From: Stappia sp. BW2
Lineage (GTDB): Bacteria > Pseudomonadota > Alphaproteobacteria > Rhizobiales > Stappiaceae
Assembly: GCF_008107695.1 (NCBI RefSeq)
Contig: NZ_VIRG01000053.1
Span: forward strand, 310,001 to 374,000
Reading direction: 5' to 3'
Length of the DNA stretch: 64,000 nucleotides
The translations under genes were made by a program, and so were the position numbers. The notes beneath the pieces were generated by a model that was given only the letters and a program-made list of their open reading frames with translations, made no database searches and was not told the origin of the DNA. Positions 18,259 through 28,320 of this stretch are shown here, in pieces. Numbering within the stretch: position 1 is the stretch's first letter; every line of letters begins with the position of its first letter.

Positions 18259-19536
18259 TCAGGGCATCCCGGGTCGCACGGTCACCGAGACCCGGCCTTG
18301 TGCATCCTGACTGGCAGCACCGCTCAAAGGTCCCCTCAGGGCGGCCCCTGCCGGGAAAGTTACATCCTCGTCCGCGGCCACGGGTTCAGATTTCACCACC
18401 ACAGGCATGCGCGGATCATCCACACGCCCCTGCATCGGCGGCAAAGGCTCACCCTTCACGAAAAAACGATAGGTTCTGGTCGCCGGGTCGATTTCCTCAT
18501 CGTCCTCCCCCCCCAGAAGCAATGCCTCCGGGGAGGTGGTGCGTCCGGTCAGAACGATGAAGTTGGGGTCATCTTCCACACCCTCGAAGGCAAGTCCGCC
18601 ATAGCCACCCAGCAGACGCGAGAGTTCCCGTTCAACGAAGAATGCGACTTTCCGATAACCGGCCCAGGTGAAACCGATCTTGTTGTTGGTGCGCAGTCGT
18701 GTGTTCTTGCCGTCGACATCCGGCCCATATGACGAATAGCTACCGTCCTCGGCCAGGAAGATATCCCAGATATCAACATAGCGAACGCGCCTGTCTTCCG
18801 ACGCACTCTGGAAGATCGAGTTGAGCTGGGTGAAATCGGCATTCACCAATTCATCGCTTGTTGGCGGCAGGCCGGCCCAGACAAGCGGTTTCTTTTCCTG
18901 GCGCACCACGCGCACCAGCGCATCGACCTTCTTGCGGTAGCTGTCCAGCCATTCGGCGGTCATGAATTCGACGGGCGGGTCGCCGGGAAAGGCTTTGCCA
19001 AGATCCTGCCGGCCGATCATCACCACGACGGCCTGAACATCCGCCCCCCGAATTCTGGAGACCACCTGCGTTGCCCAGTCGGGCGATCCCTCGCCCACAA
19101 AACCTTCCTTGTCCTCGGTAATGGCCTCGACACGGATCTGCGGTTTTTGCGCGAGCGTGTATTTCAGCCCGTCGGCCACACCGCGTGCCATCCGGTCTCC
19201 AACCACAAGGATCAGACCGGCGTCTGCGTCTTTTTCGAGAACGTCGAATTTGGGCGGAGCCCCGGCGGGCCGGGAAACCCTCTGTTTTCTCGGGGTTTTT
19301 TGTGGCTTCTTGACGCGTTTTTCCGCACCGCCACCAAACAGACGCTGAAGAGGAGCGAACGGATTGAAGCCCCGGAAGGGCCCGTTCTGCGCAACCACGA
19401 TCTCACCGCGCGGCACATCCTGTGCGGCGGAAATACCGGCAGAACAGAAAACCAGCACAAGACCGAGAGCAACGGCAAACCGGAGCGAGGCGGGGAGCCC
19501 GCCCTTGCCTTCCTCTTGCCGTGTCCGAATTCTCAC
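18259..19536 (-). CDS. exported DUF459 / SGNH-hydrolase family protein
   Basis: The 425-residue protein has a signal peptide ([20 protein letters not shown]) and a basic linker at about residues 70-95. An SGNH-like domain follows from about 105 to 310 with [18 protein letters not shown] (block I, where the usual catalytic Ser is replaced by Arg-Met context), [14 protein letters not shown] and [14 protein letters not shown] near the C-terminal catalytic His position. DUF459 proteins are periplasmic and some are linked to cell-wall or exopolysaccharide acetyl chemistry. Whether this one is an active esterase is doubtful because the GDS serine is not seen. It starts 34 bases after the transglycosylase gene on the same strand, suggesting an envelope operon. 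Confidence 0.8.
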   Translation of the reverse strand: MRIRTRQEEGKGGLPASLRFAVALGLVLVFCSAGISAAQDVPRGEIVVAQNGPFRGFNPFAPLQRLFGGGAEKRVKKPQKTPRKQRVSRPAGAPPKFDVLEKDADAGLILVVGDRMARGVADGLKYTLAQKPQIRVEAITEDKEGFVGEGSPDWATQVVSRIRGADVQAVVVMIGRQDLGKAFPGDPPVEFMTAEWLDSYRKKVDALVRVVRQEKKPLVWAGLPPTSDELVNADFTQLNSIFQSASEDRRVRYVDIWDIFLAEDGSYSSYGPDVDGKNTRLRTNNKIGFTWAGYRKVAFFVERELSRLLGGYGGLAFEGVEDDPNFIVLTGRTTSPEALLLGGEDDEEIDPATRTYRFFVKGEPLPPMQGRVDDPRMPVVVKSEPVAADEDVTFPAGAALRGPLSGAASQDAQGRVSVTVRPGMP

Positions 19537-19570
19537 GCTGCGCTCCTGCTGCGGCTGAACTCCACTCAGT

Positions 19571-20842
19571 TTAGCTGTCCAGCTTCAACCGTGCCAGCAA
19601 AACAATGGATGCATAACCGTCGGGAACCATCCCCCGGGAGCGCTGATAGGCCCGGATACCCTTGCGGGTAGCCGGTCCGATCCGGCCATCCGCCGTGCCC
19701 ACGGAAAATCCACGCTGGTTCAAAAGCGCTTGCAGCTCCGCAGTTTCCGAGCGATTGAGCGGAAGGTGCTCGCGCGACCAGTCCCCCTCGATCGGACCGC
19801 CGCCGATGATCCGGTCGGCAAGATGTCCGACGGCAAGCGCATAGGCGGTTGCGTTGTTGTAACGCTTGATCACGTAGAAGTTCTTCAGCATCAGGAAGGC
19901 AGGACCGCTTGCACCGGCCGGCAGAACCAGAATGGCGTTATCGGAAGGACGCGGAAACCCCCGACCGTTCGTCCGTTGGACGCCGTATTTGCTCCATTCG
20001 CGAAGGGTCAGCGTCTTGTCGCCATCGGCCAGATGATAGTCGAACCCGCGAGGCAGGTTCACCTCGTACCCCCAGGTCTTGCCAGTTTGCCAGCCATGCT
20101 TTTGCAGATAGGCGGCGGTAGAGGCAAGCGCATCGGGAATAGACGTCCAGATGTCCCTGCGGCCGTCGCCGTCGTAGTCGGCAGCATAGGCCTTCCAGCT
20201 CGACGGCATGAATTGTGTGTGCCCCATGGCGCCTGCCCAGGACCCTTCCATGTCCTGGAAGCGTACGTGGCCGGCCTGGACGATCCCCAGTGCGGTAACG
20301 AGTTCCTTTTCCCAAAAGCTCTTCCGGCGCGGCGCGGCATAGGCCAGCGTTGCCAGCGCCTGAATGACATTGTGGCGCCCCATGAAGCCGCCGTAGTTCG
20401 TTTCCATGCCCCAGATCGCCAGCACGGCTTCACGGTCGACGCCATAGCGGTTTTCGATGACCGCAAGCACCTGACTGTATTCCTTCAGCATCTCGCGGCC
20501 CTTCTCGACCCGCGCGTCTGAAACGGCACTGTCGAGATATTCCCAGATCGGCTTCACGAACTCGGACTGCTTGTTCATGAGGCGCAAGGTGTCATCGTCC
20601 GGCTGCATGCCGGTAAACACCGCATTATAGGTCTGGGATGAAATGCCTGCAGCCCTGGCCGTTGGCCAGAAACCGGAAACGAACCGGCTGAAACCCTGAT
20701 CGGCCTGTGCCGGCAGAGAAATGGCCAGTAAAGTGCCTGTCGCAGCGGCTGCGACAAGCAGCCGGCGCCCAAGGGTCCTCAGTCTTCCAGAGAGGGGCAG
20801 TAAAGTTTTCACGTTCGCAGTCAGCCGCGCAAGGTTCAGCAT
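19571..20842 (-). CDS. lytic murein transglycosylase, MltB family, with peptidoglycan-binding domain
   Basis: The enzyme cuts the glycan strands of peptidoglycan to 1,6-anhydro ends. After a signal sequence (LLVAAAATGTLLAISLPAQA) comes the MltB/SLT_2 catalytic domain: FVSGFWPTARAAGISSQTYN, AVLAIWGMETNYGGFMGRHN with the catalytic Glu, GSWAGAMGHTQFMPSSW and DGDGRRDIW. At the end is a PG_binding_1 domain (LQALLNQRGFSVGTADGRIG, GIRAYQRSRGMVPDG). The ATG at 20842 is supported by GAGGAGG at 20848-20854; the open frame extends to 20890 without support. It lacks a lipobox, so it is probably soluble periplasmic. It is likely cotranscribed with the DUF459 gene. Confidence 0.92.
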   Translation of the reverse strand: MLNLARLTANVKTLLPLSGRLRTLGRRLLVAAAATGTLLAISLPAQADQGFSRFVSGFWPTARAAGISSQTYNAVFTGMQPDDDTLRLMNKQSEFVKPIWEYLDSAVSDARVEKGREMLKEYSQVLAVIENRYGVDREAVLAIWGMETNYGGFMGRHNVIQALATLAYAAPRRKSFWEKELVTALGIVQAGHVRFQDMEGSWAGAMGHTQFMPSSWKAYAADYDGDGRRDIWTSIPDALASTAAYLQKHGWQTGKTWGYEVNLPRGFDYHLADGDKTLTLREWSKYGVQRTNGRGFPRPSDNAILVLPAGASGPAFLMLKNFYVIKRYNNATAYALAVGHLADRIIGGGPIEGDWSREHLPLNRSETAELQALLNQRGFSVGTADGRIGPATRKGIRAYQRSRGMVPDGYASIVLLARLKLDS

Positions 20843-20918
20843 CAGGGCCTCCTCGATGCCCAGGTCCGTAAGTTTCTGCCCCCGCCCCATGAATGATGTG
20901 AATTTGGTTACCGTGACG

Positions 20919-22382
20919 TTAATGCCGGAATCTTAAGCCGGCTTCAACAGCGTTTTCGGTATAGTCGTTTCCCTGCTGCGAACTGTCGAAGCGCCGGTGG
21001 GTGTAATTCCCTGTCACCGCAATGTTTTTGGTAACAGCGAATGTCAGCCCGCCAAACCCTGTCATGGTCCGCTCCTCGATCGAAACACCTTCATAGGTCC
21101 GGTAACTGTATCCGACACCGGTTTCCCCGACCAGCCGATCGCTGAAGGCGTGGGCAAGGCGCAGGTCGCCGGAATAGATGATCGACCCGCTGGAGCCATC
21201 AATGTCGGTCGCCTCAAAGGAAGTTCCAAGACCAGCCGTGACGGTCGTCAGGCGGCTTGGCGACCAGACCAGGGACGCATCGACAATCAGGCCCGACAGG
21301 TTGTCCAGCCGGTCGTCCTCAATGTCTTCGATGCGCCACCCCGCCCCCAACTCGCCAGTGAGCTTGGGACCGGAGGCGATCGTAACACCGCCCACGACCT
21401 GATACCCGTTGGCGTTTCGTTTTTCACACAGGGCATCGCTGCAGGTGTCGTCATACCGCCTCAAGAGCAAAGCCCCCTCCACGAAGGGAGAAATCACACT
21501 GCTGGTATTGCCGTCCAACCGAAGGCTGGTGGAATAGAGCGTGTTGTTGCGTCCTGATTCCGAACCGCTTTCCGATGTATAAAAGTTCCGGTCCACGCCA
21601 ACCGCAGCTGTGGCCGCGACGATGCCGACCGCGCGCGTCCCGCTGAGACGGCCCGACAGTTCGTGATCGTAGTCGGTGCCGGAGACGGATTCCGCACTGC
21701 CATCGTCTTCCTGGGTAAGCGAGTAGGATATCGTGGTGGTGACCTGCGTCGCTTCGCTGATATCAAGTCTCAGGTTCGTGGCGGCAAAGACGTTCGCTTC
21801 ATTGTCGTCGCTCTCTCCGGGATACCCGGTAAAGGACCCTCGCAGCGACGCATCCAGTTGGTGGCGGGACCAGTTAGAGGTCAGGGAAACATCGGGAGAA
21901 ATCTGGTAAAATGTGCCAGAGGTGCCATCTGCTGTCTGAGATCTGTTGTCGGTCCAGCCCGACGACACGGTCAATTGAGGGGTCAGGGTAAAGGCTCCAA
22001 GCCGAATGCCCTGCGGAGCATCAAAAGTCGTATCGCCTCCAAAGACGCTGTCGTCGATACCGCTGCTGGTCAGGGGAACCGCCCTGTCGACCGCTGTTAT
22101 CCTGTCGGCGAACGGCCTGACCGGCGCTGCTCTTCCGTTGGTCCCAAGACCGCTTGATCCGCTTTCCGCCGTGGCGGAGTTCAGCGTTGAACGCAGGGAA
22201 AAAACATTGGTCTGCGTCGGATTACGGTCCGCTGCCTGTGCTGCCTGATCGGAAGGGTCGACTGATTCTTGCGCTCCATCCGGATCGTCCGATCCTCGCA
22301 AATCGTCAAGCGTCGTTTGTGCAGCCGCGGAAACGGCCTGCAAAACGGCAAGAAAGATGATCAGGGGCAGAAAGCTGCGCAT
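20919..22382 (-). CDS. outer-membrane beta-barrel protein
   Basis: The predicted precursor has a signal peptide (MRSFLPLIIFLAVLQAVSAA) followed by a low-complexity acidic region and about 330 residues of alternating polar/aromatic strands typical of an outer-membrane barrel (GAFTLTPQLTVSSGWTDNRS, VSLTSNWSRHQLDASLRGSF, AVTKNIAVTGNYTHRRFDS) ending in LRFRH. It fits the BBP2-type barrel family of putative porins associated with surface polysaccharide loci. The chosen start at 22382 begins the signal peptide; 26 extra codons upstream are open. Relatives often lie near capsule or exopolysaccharide genes, and kpsF-like kdsD is divergent next door, which is suggestive only. Confidence 0.75.
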   Translation of the reverse strand: MRSFLPLIIFLAVLQAVSAAAQTTLDDLRGSDDPDGAQESVDPSDQAAQAADRNPTQTNVFSLRSTLNSATAESGSSGLGTNGRAAPVRPFADRITAVDRAVPLTSSGIDDSVFGGDTTFDAPQGIRLGAFTLTPQLTVSSGWTDNRSQTADGTSGTFYQISPDVSLTSNWSRHQLDASLRGSFTGYPGESDDNEANVFAATNLRLDISEATQVTTTISYSLTQEDDGSAESVSGTDYDHELSGRLSGTRAVGIVAATAAVGVDRNFYTSESGSESGRNNTLYSTSLRLDGNTSSVISPFVEGALLLRRYDDTCSDALCEKRNANGYQVVGGVTIASGPKLTGELGAGWRIEDIEDDRLDNLSGLIVDASLVWSPSRLTTVTAGLGTSFEATDIDGSSGSIIYSGDLRLAHAFSDRLVGETGVGYSYRTYEGVSIEERTMTGFGGLTFAVTKNIAVTGNYTHRRFDSSQQGNDYTENAVEAGLRFRH

Positions 22383-22581
22383 GAAATTCGGGACCAGTCG
22401 ACGTGGTATGTCAGGTCCAACCTGAAGAAGGATGGTTAATCCTTCGTTTCTTTTTCGCAAATTGAAAGGTTACACTAGGATACATAAAGTCACCTGATCG
22501 AGTGCAATTAGTAGATCACCGGTTCTTGATCCCCGTCAGCGACTGGCATAGAGGTAAGGCTGCCTTCAATGAAAAAGAAAA

Positions 22582-23601
22582 ATGTTCATGACCACTGTGT
22601 TGCGTGACCCGATTTCCGAAGAAAATTCAGACATGACCTCCCTGTGCCTCGTCTCCGCAGAGCGGACGCTGGAAACGGAAATTGCCGGCCTCAGCGCCGT
22701 CCGCGCAGCGCTGAAGAACGGACTTGCCGTCCCGTTCCAGAAGACCTTCGAACTCATTCAGAAAAGCAAGGGCCGCGTTGTCATCACCGGCATCGGCAAG
22801 AGCGGTCATATCGGCACCAAGATCGCCGCCAGCCTCGCGTCCACGGGAACACCGTCCTTCTTCGTTCACGCCAGTGAAGCCAGCCACGGCGACCTTGGTA
22901 TGATCACGGAAGGCGATGTCGTGATCGCACTCTCCTGGTCGGGCGAAACGCAGGAACTTGCAGGCATCGTCAGCTACACCCGCCGCTTCAAGGTGCCCCT
23001 GGTCGCGATCACGTCGCGCAAGGACAGCACACTCGGCCGCGCTGCTGATATCGTCATGAACCTGCCGGCAGTCACCGAGGCTTGCCCGCATGGTCTGGCC
23101 CCGACGACATCCGCTCTCATTCAGCTCGCGGTCGGCGACGCACTCGCTGTGGCACTTCTGGAAGGGCGTGGCTTCACCGCTCAGGACTTCCGCGTATTCC
23201 ACCCGGGCGGCCGCCTGGGCGCCAGCCTGAAAACGGCCAAGGACATCATGCACACGGGCGAACGCATGCCGCTGGTGTCCGCAGACACTTCGATGAGCGA
23301 AGGCATCGTCCTCATGACCCAGCGCGGGTTCGGTGTTCTGGGTGTTGTCGATGAACTGAAACAACTGATCGGCATCATTACCGACGGTGACTTGCGCCGC
23401 CATGTTTCGTCAAATCTCCTGGCAAAATCCGCCGGAGAGATCATGACACGCGCTCCGAAGACGGTAACGACGGACACGCTGTCCGCATCGATCCTCGAAC
23501 TGGCCAACAGCCTGTCGATCACGTCCGTTTTCGTGATCGAGGACGGCCGCCCGGTCGGCATCGTTCACCTGCACGATCTTCTTCGGATCGGCGCAGCCTG
23601 A
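22582..23601 (+). CDS. kdsD: arabinose-5-phosphate isomerase, KpsF/GutQ family
   Basis: This enzyme interconverts D-ribulose 5-phosphate and D-arabinose 5-phosphate, the first step to Kdo for lipopolysaccharide or capsule. The SIS sugar-isomerase domain spans about residues 45-185 (VVITGIGKSGHIGTKIAASL, FFVHASEASHGDLG, VIALSWSGETQEL, CPHGLAPTTS). Two CBS domains follow from about residue 215 (MHTGERMPLVSADTSMSEGI and MTRAPKTVTTDTLSASILEL). The Gly-rich phosphate loop and HPGG motif match the family. Three in-frame ATGs (22582, 22588, 22633) are possible and none has a strong ribosome-binding site. It is monocistronic. Confidence 0.93.
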   Translation: MFMTTVLRDPISEENSDMTSLCLVSAERTLETEIAGLSAVRAALKNGLAVPFQKTFELIQKSKGRVVITGIGKSGHIGTKIAASLASTGTPSFFVHASEASHGDLGMITEGDVVIALSWSGETQELAGIVSYTRRFKVPLVAITSRKDSTLGRAADIVMNLPAVTEACPHGLAPTTSALIQLAVGDALAVALLEGRGFTAQDFRVFHPGGRLGASLKTAKDIMHTGERMPLVSADTSMSEGIVLMTQRGFGVLGVVDELKQLIGIITDGDLRRHVSSNLLAKSAGEIMTRAPKTVTTDTLSASILELANSLSITSVFVIEDGRPVGIVHLHDLLRIGAA

Positions 23602-23758
23602 CCTGCATCCGAATCGGCCAATATTTCTTCAGGAAGTCGAAAAAGACTCTTTTCCGGCCCGCAACTGGCGCGCTATTAGGATTTGATTAGCCATACGCCA
23701 CTTACACTGCCCCAAAGTTTCATCGGCTTGACGCCGCAGACCTTGGTGTGTGTACAGA

Positions 23759-24526
23759 ATGGATCTGGCGACATTAATCGGCATTGTGGGTGCCTTCGGC
23801 ATCGTTACGACCGCTATTTTTCTCGGCGGCAGCTTCGGCCAGTTCATTGACGTGCCGTCGGTCCTCATCGTGGTCGGAGGCGGTCTCGCCGCCACGCTGA
23901 TCCGTTTCCAGATCTCAGACATCGCAGCTGCATTCGTCACAGGCTTCAAGGTTGCCCTTGCGGGCAAGAACGCCAGTCCGCGTGACCTCATTACTGAAAT
24001 CAGCAACCTGGGTGAAATCGTCCGCAAGTCTGGTCCGCTCGGGCTGGAGAATGTTGACGTTTCGGACCCGGTGCTGGCCAAGGGCGTACAATACATTGCA
24101 GATGGCTACGAGCTGGAATTCATCAGGGAATCGATGGAGCGCGAGCGAGATCTGCAGCTTTCCCGCTTGTCGGAAGGCAAACGCGTTTTCAAGGCTCTTG
24201 GCGATTCCGCACCGGCATTCGGCATGATCGGGACGCTGGTCGGTCTGGTGCAGATGCTTGCCAACATGGACGACCCGGCCGCAATCGGCCCCTCCATGGC
24301 CGTCGCCCTGTTGACGACCCTTTATGGCGCATTGATCTCCAACATCCTCTGTCTGCCCCTGGTGGACAAACTGGATGCCAAATTCGACGTCGACGACCTC
24401 AACCAGACACTGATCATCGACGGCGTTTGCCAGATCCGCGAATCCAAGAGCCCGGCCCTGATCAAGGAAATGCTGATCGCATATCTGCCGGACAAATTGC
24501 GCGGCGACCTGGCGGATGCTGCCTAG
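23759..24526 (+). CDS. motA: MotA/PomA-type flagellar stator subunit
   Basis: The 255-residue membrane protein has four transmembrane segments: residues about 4-25 and 28-48 near the N-terminus, and about 148-170 and 180-205 after a large cytoplasmic loop. The loop carries charged residues expected to contact FliG (ESMERERDLQLSRLSEGKRV). The third and fourth segments show APAFGMIGTLVGLVQML and GPSMAVALLTTLYGALISN, the MotA/TolQ/ExbB proton-channel signature with its conserved Pro. The length and sequence fit the PomA/LafT-like group. The ATG at 23759 is preferred to a GTG nine bases upstream. motB follows after 127 bases. No other flagellar genes are in the window. Confidence 0.9.
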   Translation: MDLATLIGIVGAFGIVTTAIFLGGSFGQFIDVPSVLIVVGGGLAATLIRFQISDIAAAFVTGFKVALAGKNASPRDLITEISNLGEIVRKSGPLGLENVDVSDPVLAKGVQYIADGYELEFIRESMERERDLQLSRLSEGKRVFKALGDSAPAFGMIGTLVGLVQMLANMDDPAAIGPSMAVALLTTLYGALISNILCLPLVDKLDAKFDVDDLNQTLIIDGVCQIRESKSPALIKEMLIAYLPDKLRGDLADAA

Positions 24527-24653
24527 AGCGAATTGCGATCCGATGACCCCGGGCAGAGCATTCGATGACCTGGAAATGCGAATGGATGCGGTTCAGTTGA
24601 AATCGATGGAACCGACGCTGATCCGGACCTGACAAAAGAGCGACACCTGCGCG

Positions 24654-25511
24654 ATGGCAAAGAAAAAGAAACCTGAAGGCGGCGGCGGTGCACCCGACTG
24701 GCTGGTGACCTTTGCCGATCTGATGTCCCTGCTCGTCTGCTTCTTCGTTCTGATCATTTCCTTTTCCATTCAGGACAAGGAAAAGCTTCAGGTTGTCGCC
24801 GGGTCCATGCGCGAAGCCTTCGGCGTGAAAGATACCTCCCGCAAGACCGGCATCATCGAGGTCGAGGGCATTCCGATCCGCGACTACATGAAGGATATCA
24901 GTCAGGTCGAACAGGAAATGGACTCCGATTTCTCCCAGGTGCGCCATGAACAGCGGCGCAAACAGGGGCCGGAAGCCAATACGCACGACACGCTGGAAGC
25001 TGATATCGAAAAGCCGCGCCAATTCGCGACGGCCGCCGCCTCGCTGCGTCAGGCCTGGCAGGAAATGCCGGAAATCACCGAGATTTCCAGCAACATCATT
25101 CTGGAAGAATCCGAGGACGGCCTGAACATCATGCTGGTCGATCAGGACGGTCGCTCGATGTTCCGGGAAGGTTCGAAATATCCTTACGAGACCACTCGCC
25201 GCCTGCTCGCCAAGATGGCGCCGGTGCTGTCACAAATGCCCAATCGCATCGAAATCACCGGCCATACAACGGCCGGACGCCAGTCCATCGACCCAAGTTA
25301 TACCGGTTGGGAACTCTCCAGCGAACGCGCCAACATCGCCCGGCAGATCCTGTCCGAATACGGCGTGCCGGACAATCAGTTCTACTCTGTGGTCGGCAAG
25401 GCCGACACGGAACCGCTGTTCCCCAACGACCCCTATCTGGCAGCGAACCGCCGGATTGGCATTCTGCTGAAGGCAGAAGAACCGCCGCTGCCTGCAGGGC
25501 ACAAGCTCTGA
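24654..25511 (+). CDS. motB: MotB/PomB-type stator subunit with OmpA-like domain
   Basis: The 285-residue protein has a short basic cytoplasmic start (MAKKKKPEGGGGAPDW), one transmembrane helix (TFADLMSLLVCFFVLIISFS) with the ion-binding Asp in FADLMS, a periplasmic linker and plug region, and a C-terminal OmpA/MotB peptidoglycan-binding domain (ITGHTTAGRQSID, WELSSERANIARQILSEYG, RRIGILLK). With MotA it couples ion flow to flagellar rotation and anchors to the cell wall. Which ion is used cannot be told here. The gene is downstream of motA and convergent with nfeD, and the pair appears self-contained. Confidence 0.92.
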   Translation: MAKKKKPEGGGGAPDWLVTFADLMSLLVCFFVLIISFSIQDKEKLQVVAGSMREAFGVKDTSRKTGIIEVEGIPIRDYMKDISQVEQEMDSDFSQVRHEQRRKQGPEANTHDTLEADIEKPRQFATAAASLRQAWQEMPEITEISSNIILEESEDGLNIMLVDQDGRSMFREGSKYPYETTRRLLAKMAPVLSQMPNRIEITGHTTAGRQSIDPSYTGWELSSERANIARQILSEYGVPDNQFYSVVGKADTEPLFPNDPYLAANRRIGILLKAEEPPLPAGHKL

Positions 25512-25560
25512 GAAAGCACCGGCTCAGCAAACGCGTCGGCAGCCGGTATGCGGATCCGCT

Positions 25561-26016
25561 CTAGCTGACCTGCGAAACCACAAGCCGCGCACCATCGATT
25601 GAATCGACACGCACCTTTGTGCCAGCAGGCAGGTCCGGTCCGGTGATGCGCCAGATAGTGTCATCAATGGAAAGATTTCCGGCGCCCTCTTTCAGCGGGG
25701 CGGCAAGTGTGAATTCCCGGCCGACATAACGGCTTCCACGCTGGTTGAGCCCCGGGTCGCCCTTCTCCGATGCAAGTTTCTGCATCAGCCTTCGCCCGAT
25801 CAGCAGGCTGACGAGAGAGAGCACCAGAAACAGTCCAACATTCACCTGCCAGGCGAAGTCGAACAGCAGCGCCACACACCCAACGATCAGCGCCGAGAGG
25901 CCAAACCAAAGGAAGATCGTGCCGGGCGCCAGTATTTCGAGTCCCAGCAGCAAGAGCCCCAGAACGAACCAGCTCCAGGGCCCCAGGGCCGCGATTGTGC
26001 TTTCAATCAGGCTCAC
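25561..26016 (-). CDS. NfeD family membrane protein
   Basis: The 151-residue protein has three hydrophobic helices (about residues 13-32, 34-55 and 58-72; [40 protein letters not shown]) and a C-terminal OB-fold domain ([40 protein letters not shown]). Short NfeD proteins pair with SPFH/stomatin proteins and help membrane quality control. Its ATG overlaps the stop of the upstream SPFH gene (26013-26016, ATGA), so they are coupled. Confidence 0.92.
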   Translation of the reverse strand: MSLIESTIAALGPWSWFVLGLLLLGLEILAPGTIFLWFGLSALIVGCVALLFDFAWQVNVGLFLVLSLVSLLIGRRLMQKLASEKGDPGLNQRGSRYVGREFTLAAPLKEGAGNLSIDDTIWRITGPDLPAGTKVRVDSIDGARLVVSQVS

Positions 26017-27002
26017 CGGTTCTCCTCTCCCTCGTCACTGCGGGTATTGGGAATGCGGGAAGACGACCGCTTGGAAGATCCGTTCTCGCCGAACGCTTCC
26101 TTGGCAATGGCGCCGATGCCGCTCAAGGAGCCCAGCAGCGATGTCGCTTCCATCGGCAGGATAAGCGTCTTCTGGTTGTTCGAGGTTGCCAGTTCCTTGA
26201 AAGCTTCAACATATTTGTTGGCAACGAAATAGTTGATGGCCTGGACATCTCCGGAGGCGATGGCCGCACTTACAAGCTGCGTTGCCTTGGCTTCTGCTTC
26301 AGCCTCGCGCTCGCGGGCTTCTGCATCCCGGAAAGCGGATTCGCGGCGGCCTTCGGCTTCGAGGATAAGTGACTGCTTCTCCCCTTCCGCTTTCAGGATT
26401 TCCGACTGACGCTTGCCTTCGGCCTCGAGAATGTAGGCGCGCTTCTCGCGTTCCGCCTTCATCTGGCGGGCCATGGCATCCACCAGGTCGCGCGGCGGGT
26501 TGATGTCCTTGATTTCGATACGGGTGATCTTGATGCCCCAGGGTTCTGCCGCCGCATCGACAACCCGCAGGATCTGGGCGTTGATTTCGTCGCGGTTGGA
26601 CAGAAGGTTATCGAGGTCCATCGACCCCATGACCGAGCGGATGTTGGTCATGGTGAGGTTGAGAATGGCATTCTGCAGGCCGAGCACTTCATAGGCTGCC
26701 CGGGCAGCATCGAGCACCTGATAGAAGGTCACGCCATCCGCGCTCACCGTCGCATTGTCGCGGGTGATCACTTCCTGGGTTGGCACGTCCAGCACCTGCT
26801 CCATCATGTTGAGCTTGTGGCCGATCCTGTCGATGAACGGGATGATGAAGTTCAGGCCCGGCGTCAGCGTCTTCCGGTACTTTCCAAACCGCTCGATCGT
26901 ATAATTGTAGCCTTGCGGCACCGTCTTTACGCCGGCGAAAAACACCAGAATGACCAGCACGACAAGGCCGATCAGAAAAATGTCGAATCCCGCGATTGGC
27001 AT
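26013..27002 (-). CDS. SPFH/Band 7 domain protein (QmcA/stomatin-like)
   Basis: The 329-residue protein has an N-terminal membrane anchor ([20 protein letters not shown]), the SPFH domain over about residues 28-190 ([60 protein letters not shown]) and a long Ala/Glu/Arg-rich coiled coil at about 190-260 built of repeated EAEG units. Such proteins oligomerise on the membrane, organise microdomains and modulate FtsH-type proteolysis. A GGGAGA ribosome-binding site precedes the ATG at 27002. It forms a two-gene operon with nfeD. Confidence 0.95.
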   Translation of the reverse strand: MPIAGFDIFLIGLVVLVILVFFAGVKTVPQGYNYTIERFGKYRKTLTPGLNFIIPFIDRIGHKLNMMEQVLDVPTQEVITRDNATVSADGVTFYQVLDAARAAYEVLGLQNAILNLTMTNIRSVMGSMDLDNLLSNRDEINAQILRVVDAAAEPWGIKITRIEIKDINPPRDLVDAMARQMKAEREKRAYILEAEGKRQSEILKAEGEKQSLILEAEGRRESAFRDAEAREREAEAEAKATQLVSAAIASGDVQAINYFVANKYVEAFKELATSNNQKTLILPMEATSLLGSLSGIGAIAKEAFGENGSSKRSSSRIPNTRSDEGEENR

Positions 27003-27225
27003 ATACGTCTCCCGTAATTTTTAAAAAAGTGCTGTCACTATGCGACGAACTCCAAGGCGTTTCCAGCGTATTCGCGGCCTTGAGTTCGTGCGGACGCACG
27101 TACGCAGCCCGCCCCGCGAACACCTGTGGCGTTCGTCGGACGGGCACATGACTTATGGGCAGCCTGTCGGAATTTTACGAGTGTTTTCCACCGGCAAGGT
27201 TAAACGCCTGTGGATGGGCAGCTGA

Positions 27226-28305
27226 TCAGATCCAGCCGCCGAGTTCGCGCCGAACGATGTGGGTCAGCACGTCCATACCAAGATCGCTGTCATTCAGGCA
27301 GGGGATGTGGCTGAAATGCTCGCCGCCGCTTTCCTCGAAGATTTCCCCTGCCTCACCGGCAATTTCTTCCAGCGTTTCAAGGCAATCGGCGACAAAGCCC
27401 GGGTTCATCACCGCGACGTTCTTCACTCCGTCCTTGGCCAGTTGCTCAACGGTCTTGTCCGTATAGGGCTGCAGCCACTCTTCCGGCCCGAACCGGGACT
27501 GGAACGTCACCCGCAGTTTTTCTGCGTCCCAGCCGAGAACCTCGCGCATCAACCGCGTCGTTTTCATGCAATGGCAGTGATAGGGGTCCCCCCGCCTGAA
27601 ATAGGACTGCGGAATGCCATGATAGGACGTCAACACCACATCCGGCTTGAAATCCAGACTTTCCACGTGACGCTCCACCGACTTTGCCAGGGCCGTCACA
27701 TAGACCGGGTCATCATGATAGGGCGGCACGGTCCGGATTGCGGGCTGCCAGCGCATCTTCAAGAGCGTCTTGCAGACAACGTCATTGACCGTCGCCGTCG
27801 TGGTTGCCGAATATTGCGGGTAGAGGGGGAAGACCAGGATCCGGTCGCAGCCTTCATCCTTCAGGGCTTTCAGCCGGTCCGGAATGGACGGCTGGCCGTA
27901 GCGCATCGCCCAATCGATCTTCAGCTTTCCATCCGCATCCCCCAGCACCTCGGACAATTTTTCCGACTGGCTGCGCGTGATCGTGCGCAGGGGCGACTCG
28001 TCCTTTTCCTTGTTCCATATTTCCTCGTAAGCCTTGCCGGATTTGCCCGGCCGGGTCATCAGAACGATGCCATAGAGGATCGGATACCAGATCGCCCGCG
28101 GCCATTCGATAACACGCTTGTCCGAAAGGAACTCGCGCAGATACCGGCGCATGGGCCAATAGTCCGTGGCATCCGGTGTGCCCAGATTGACCAGAAGCAC
28201 CCCCACCTTGCCACTCTTGACCGAAGGGTGATCTTTCGGCAAGTCGAGTTTTCTGAATGCGGCTTCCTGATCGGCTGCGATCGGCGCGGTCGGTTGAACG
28301 GTCAT
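27226..28305 (-). CDS. hemH: ferrochelatase
   Basis: HemH inserts Fe2+ into protoporphyrin IX, the last step of haem synthesis by the classical route. The 359-residue protein shows GKVGVLLVNLGTPDATDYWP, MRRYLREFLSDKRVIEWPR, the active-site loop SYHGIPQSYFRRGDPYHCHC with its catalytic His, the C-terminal NPGFVADCLETLEEIAGEAG with conserved Glu residues, and GGEHFSHIPCLNDS. It is peripheral on the inner membrane. It is monocistronic by context. Upstream of the ATG lies a tandem 16-bp repeat that could be regulatory. Confidence 0.96.
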   Translation of the reverse strand: MTVQPTAPIAADQEAAFRKLDLPKDHPSVKSGKVGVLLVNLGTPDATDYWPMRRYLREFLSDKRVIEWPRAIWYPILYGIVLMTRPGKSGKAYEEIWNKEKDESPLRTITRSQSEKLSEVLGDADGKLKIDWAMRYGQPSIPDRLKALKDEGCDRILVFPLYPQYSATTTATVNDVVCKTLLKMRWQPAIRTVPPYHDDPVYVTALAKSVERHVESLDFKPDVVLTSYHGIPQSYFRRGDPYHCHCMKTTRLMREVLGWDAEKLRVTFQSRFGPEEWLQPYTDKTVEQLAKDGVKNVAVMNPGFVADCLETLEEIAGEAGEIFEESGGEHFSHIPCLNDSDLGMDVLTHIVRRELGGWI

Positions 28306-28320
28306 CTGCGGGGTAAGTCC

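Noticed and set aside
23713-23740. Possible flagellar sigma-28 promoter upstream of motA (CAAA, 16 bases, GCCGCAGA)
   Set aside because: Only a weak match and too close to the start codon to be convincing.
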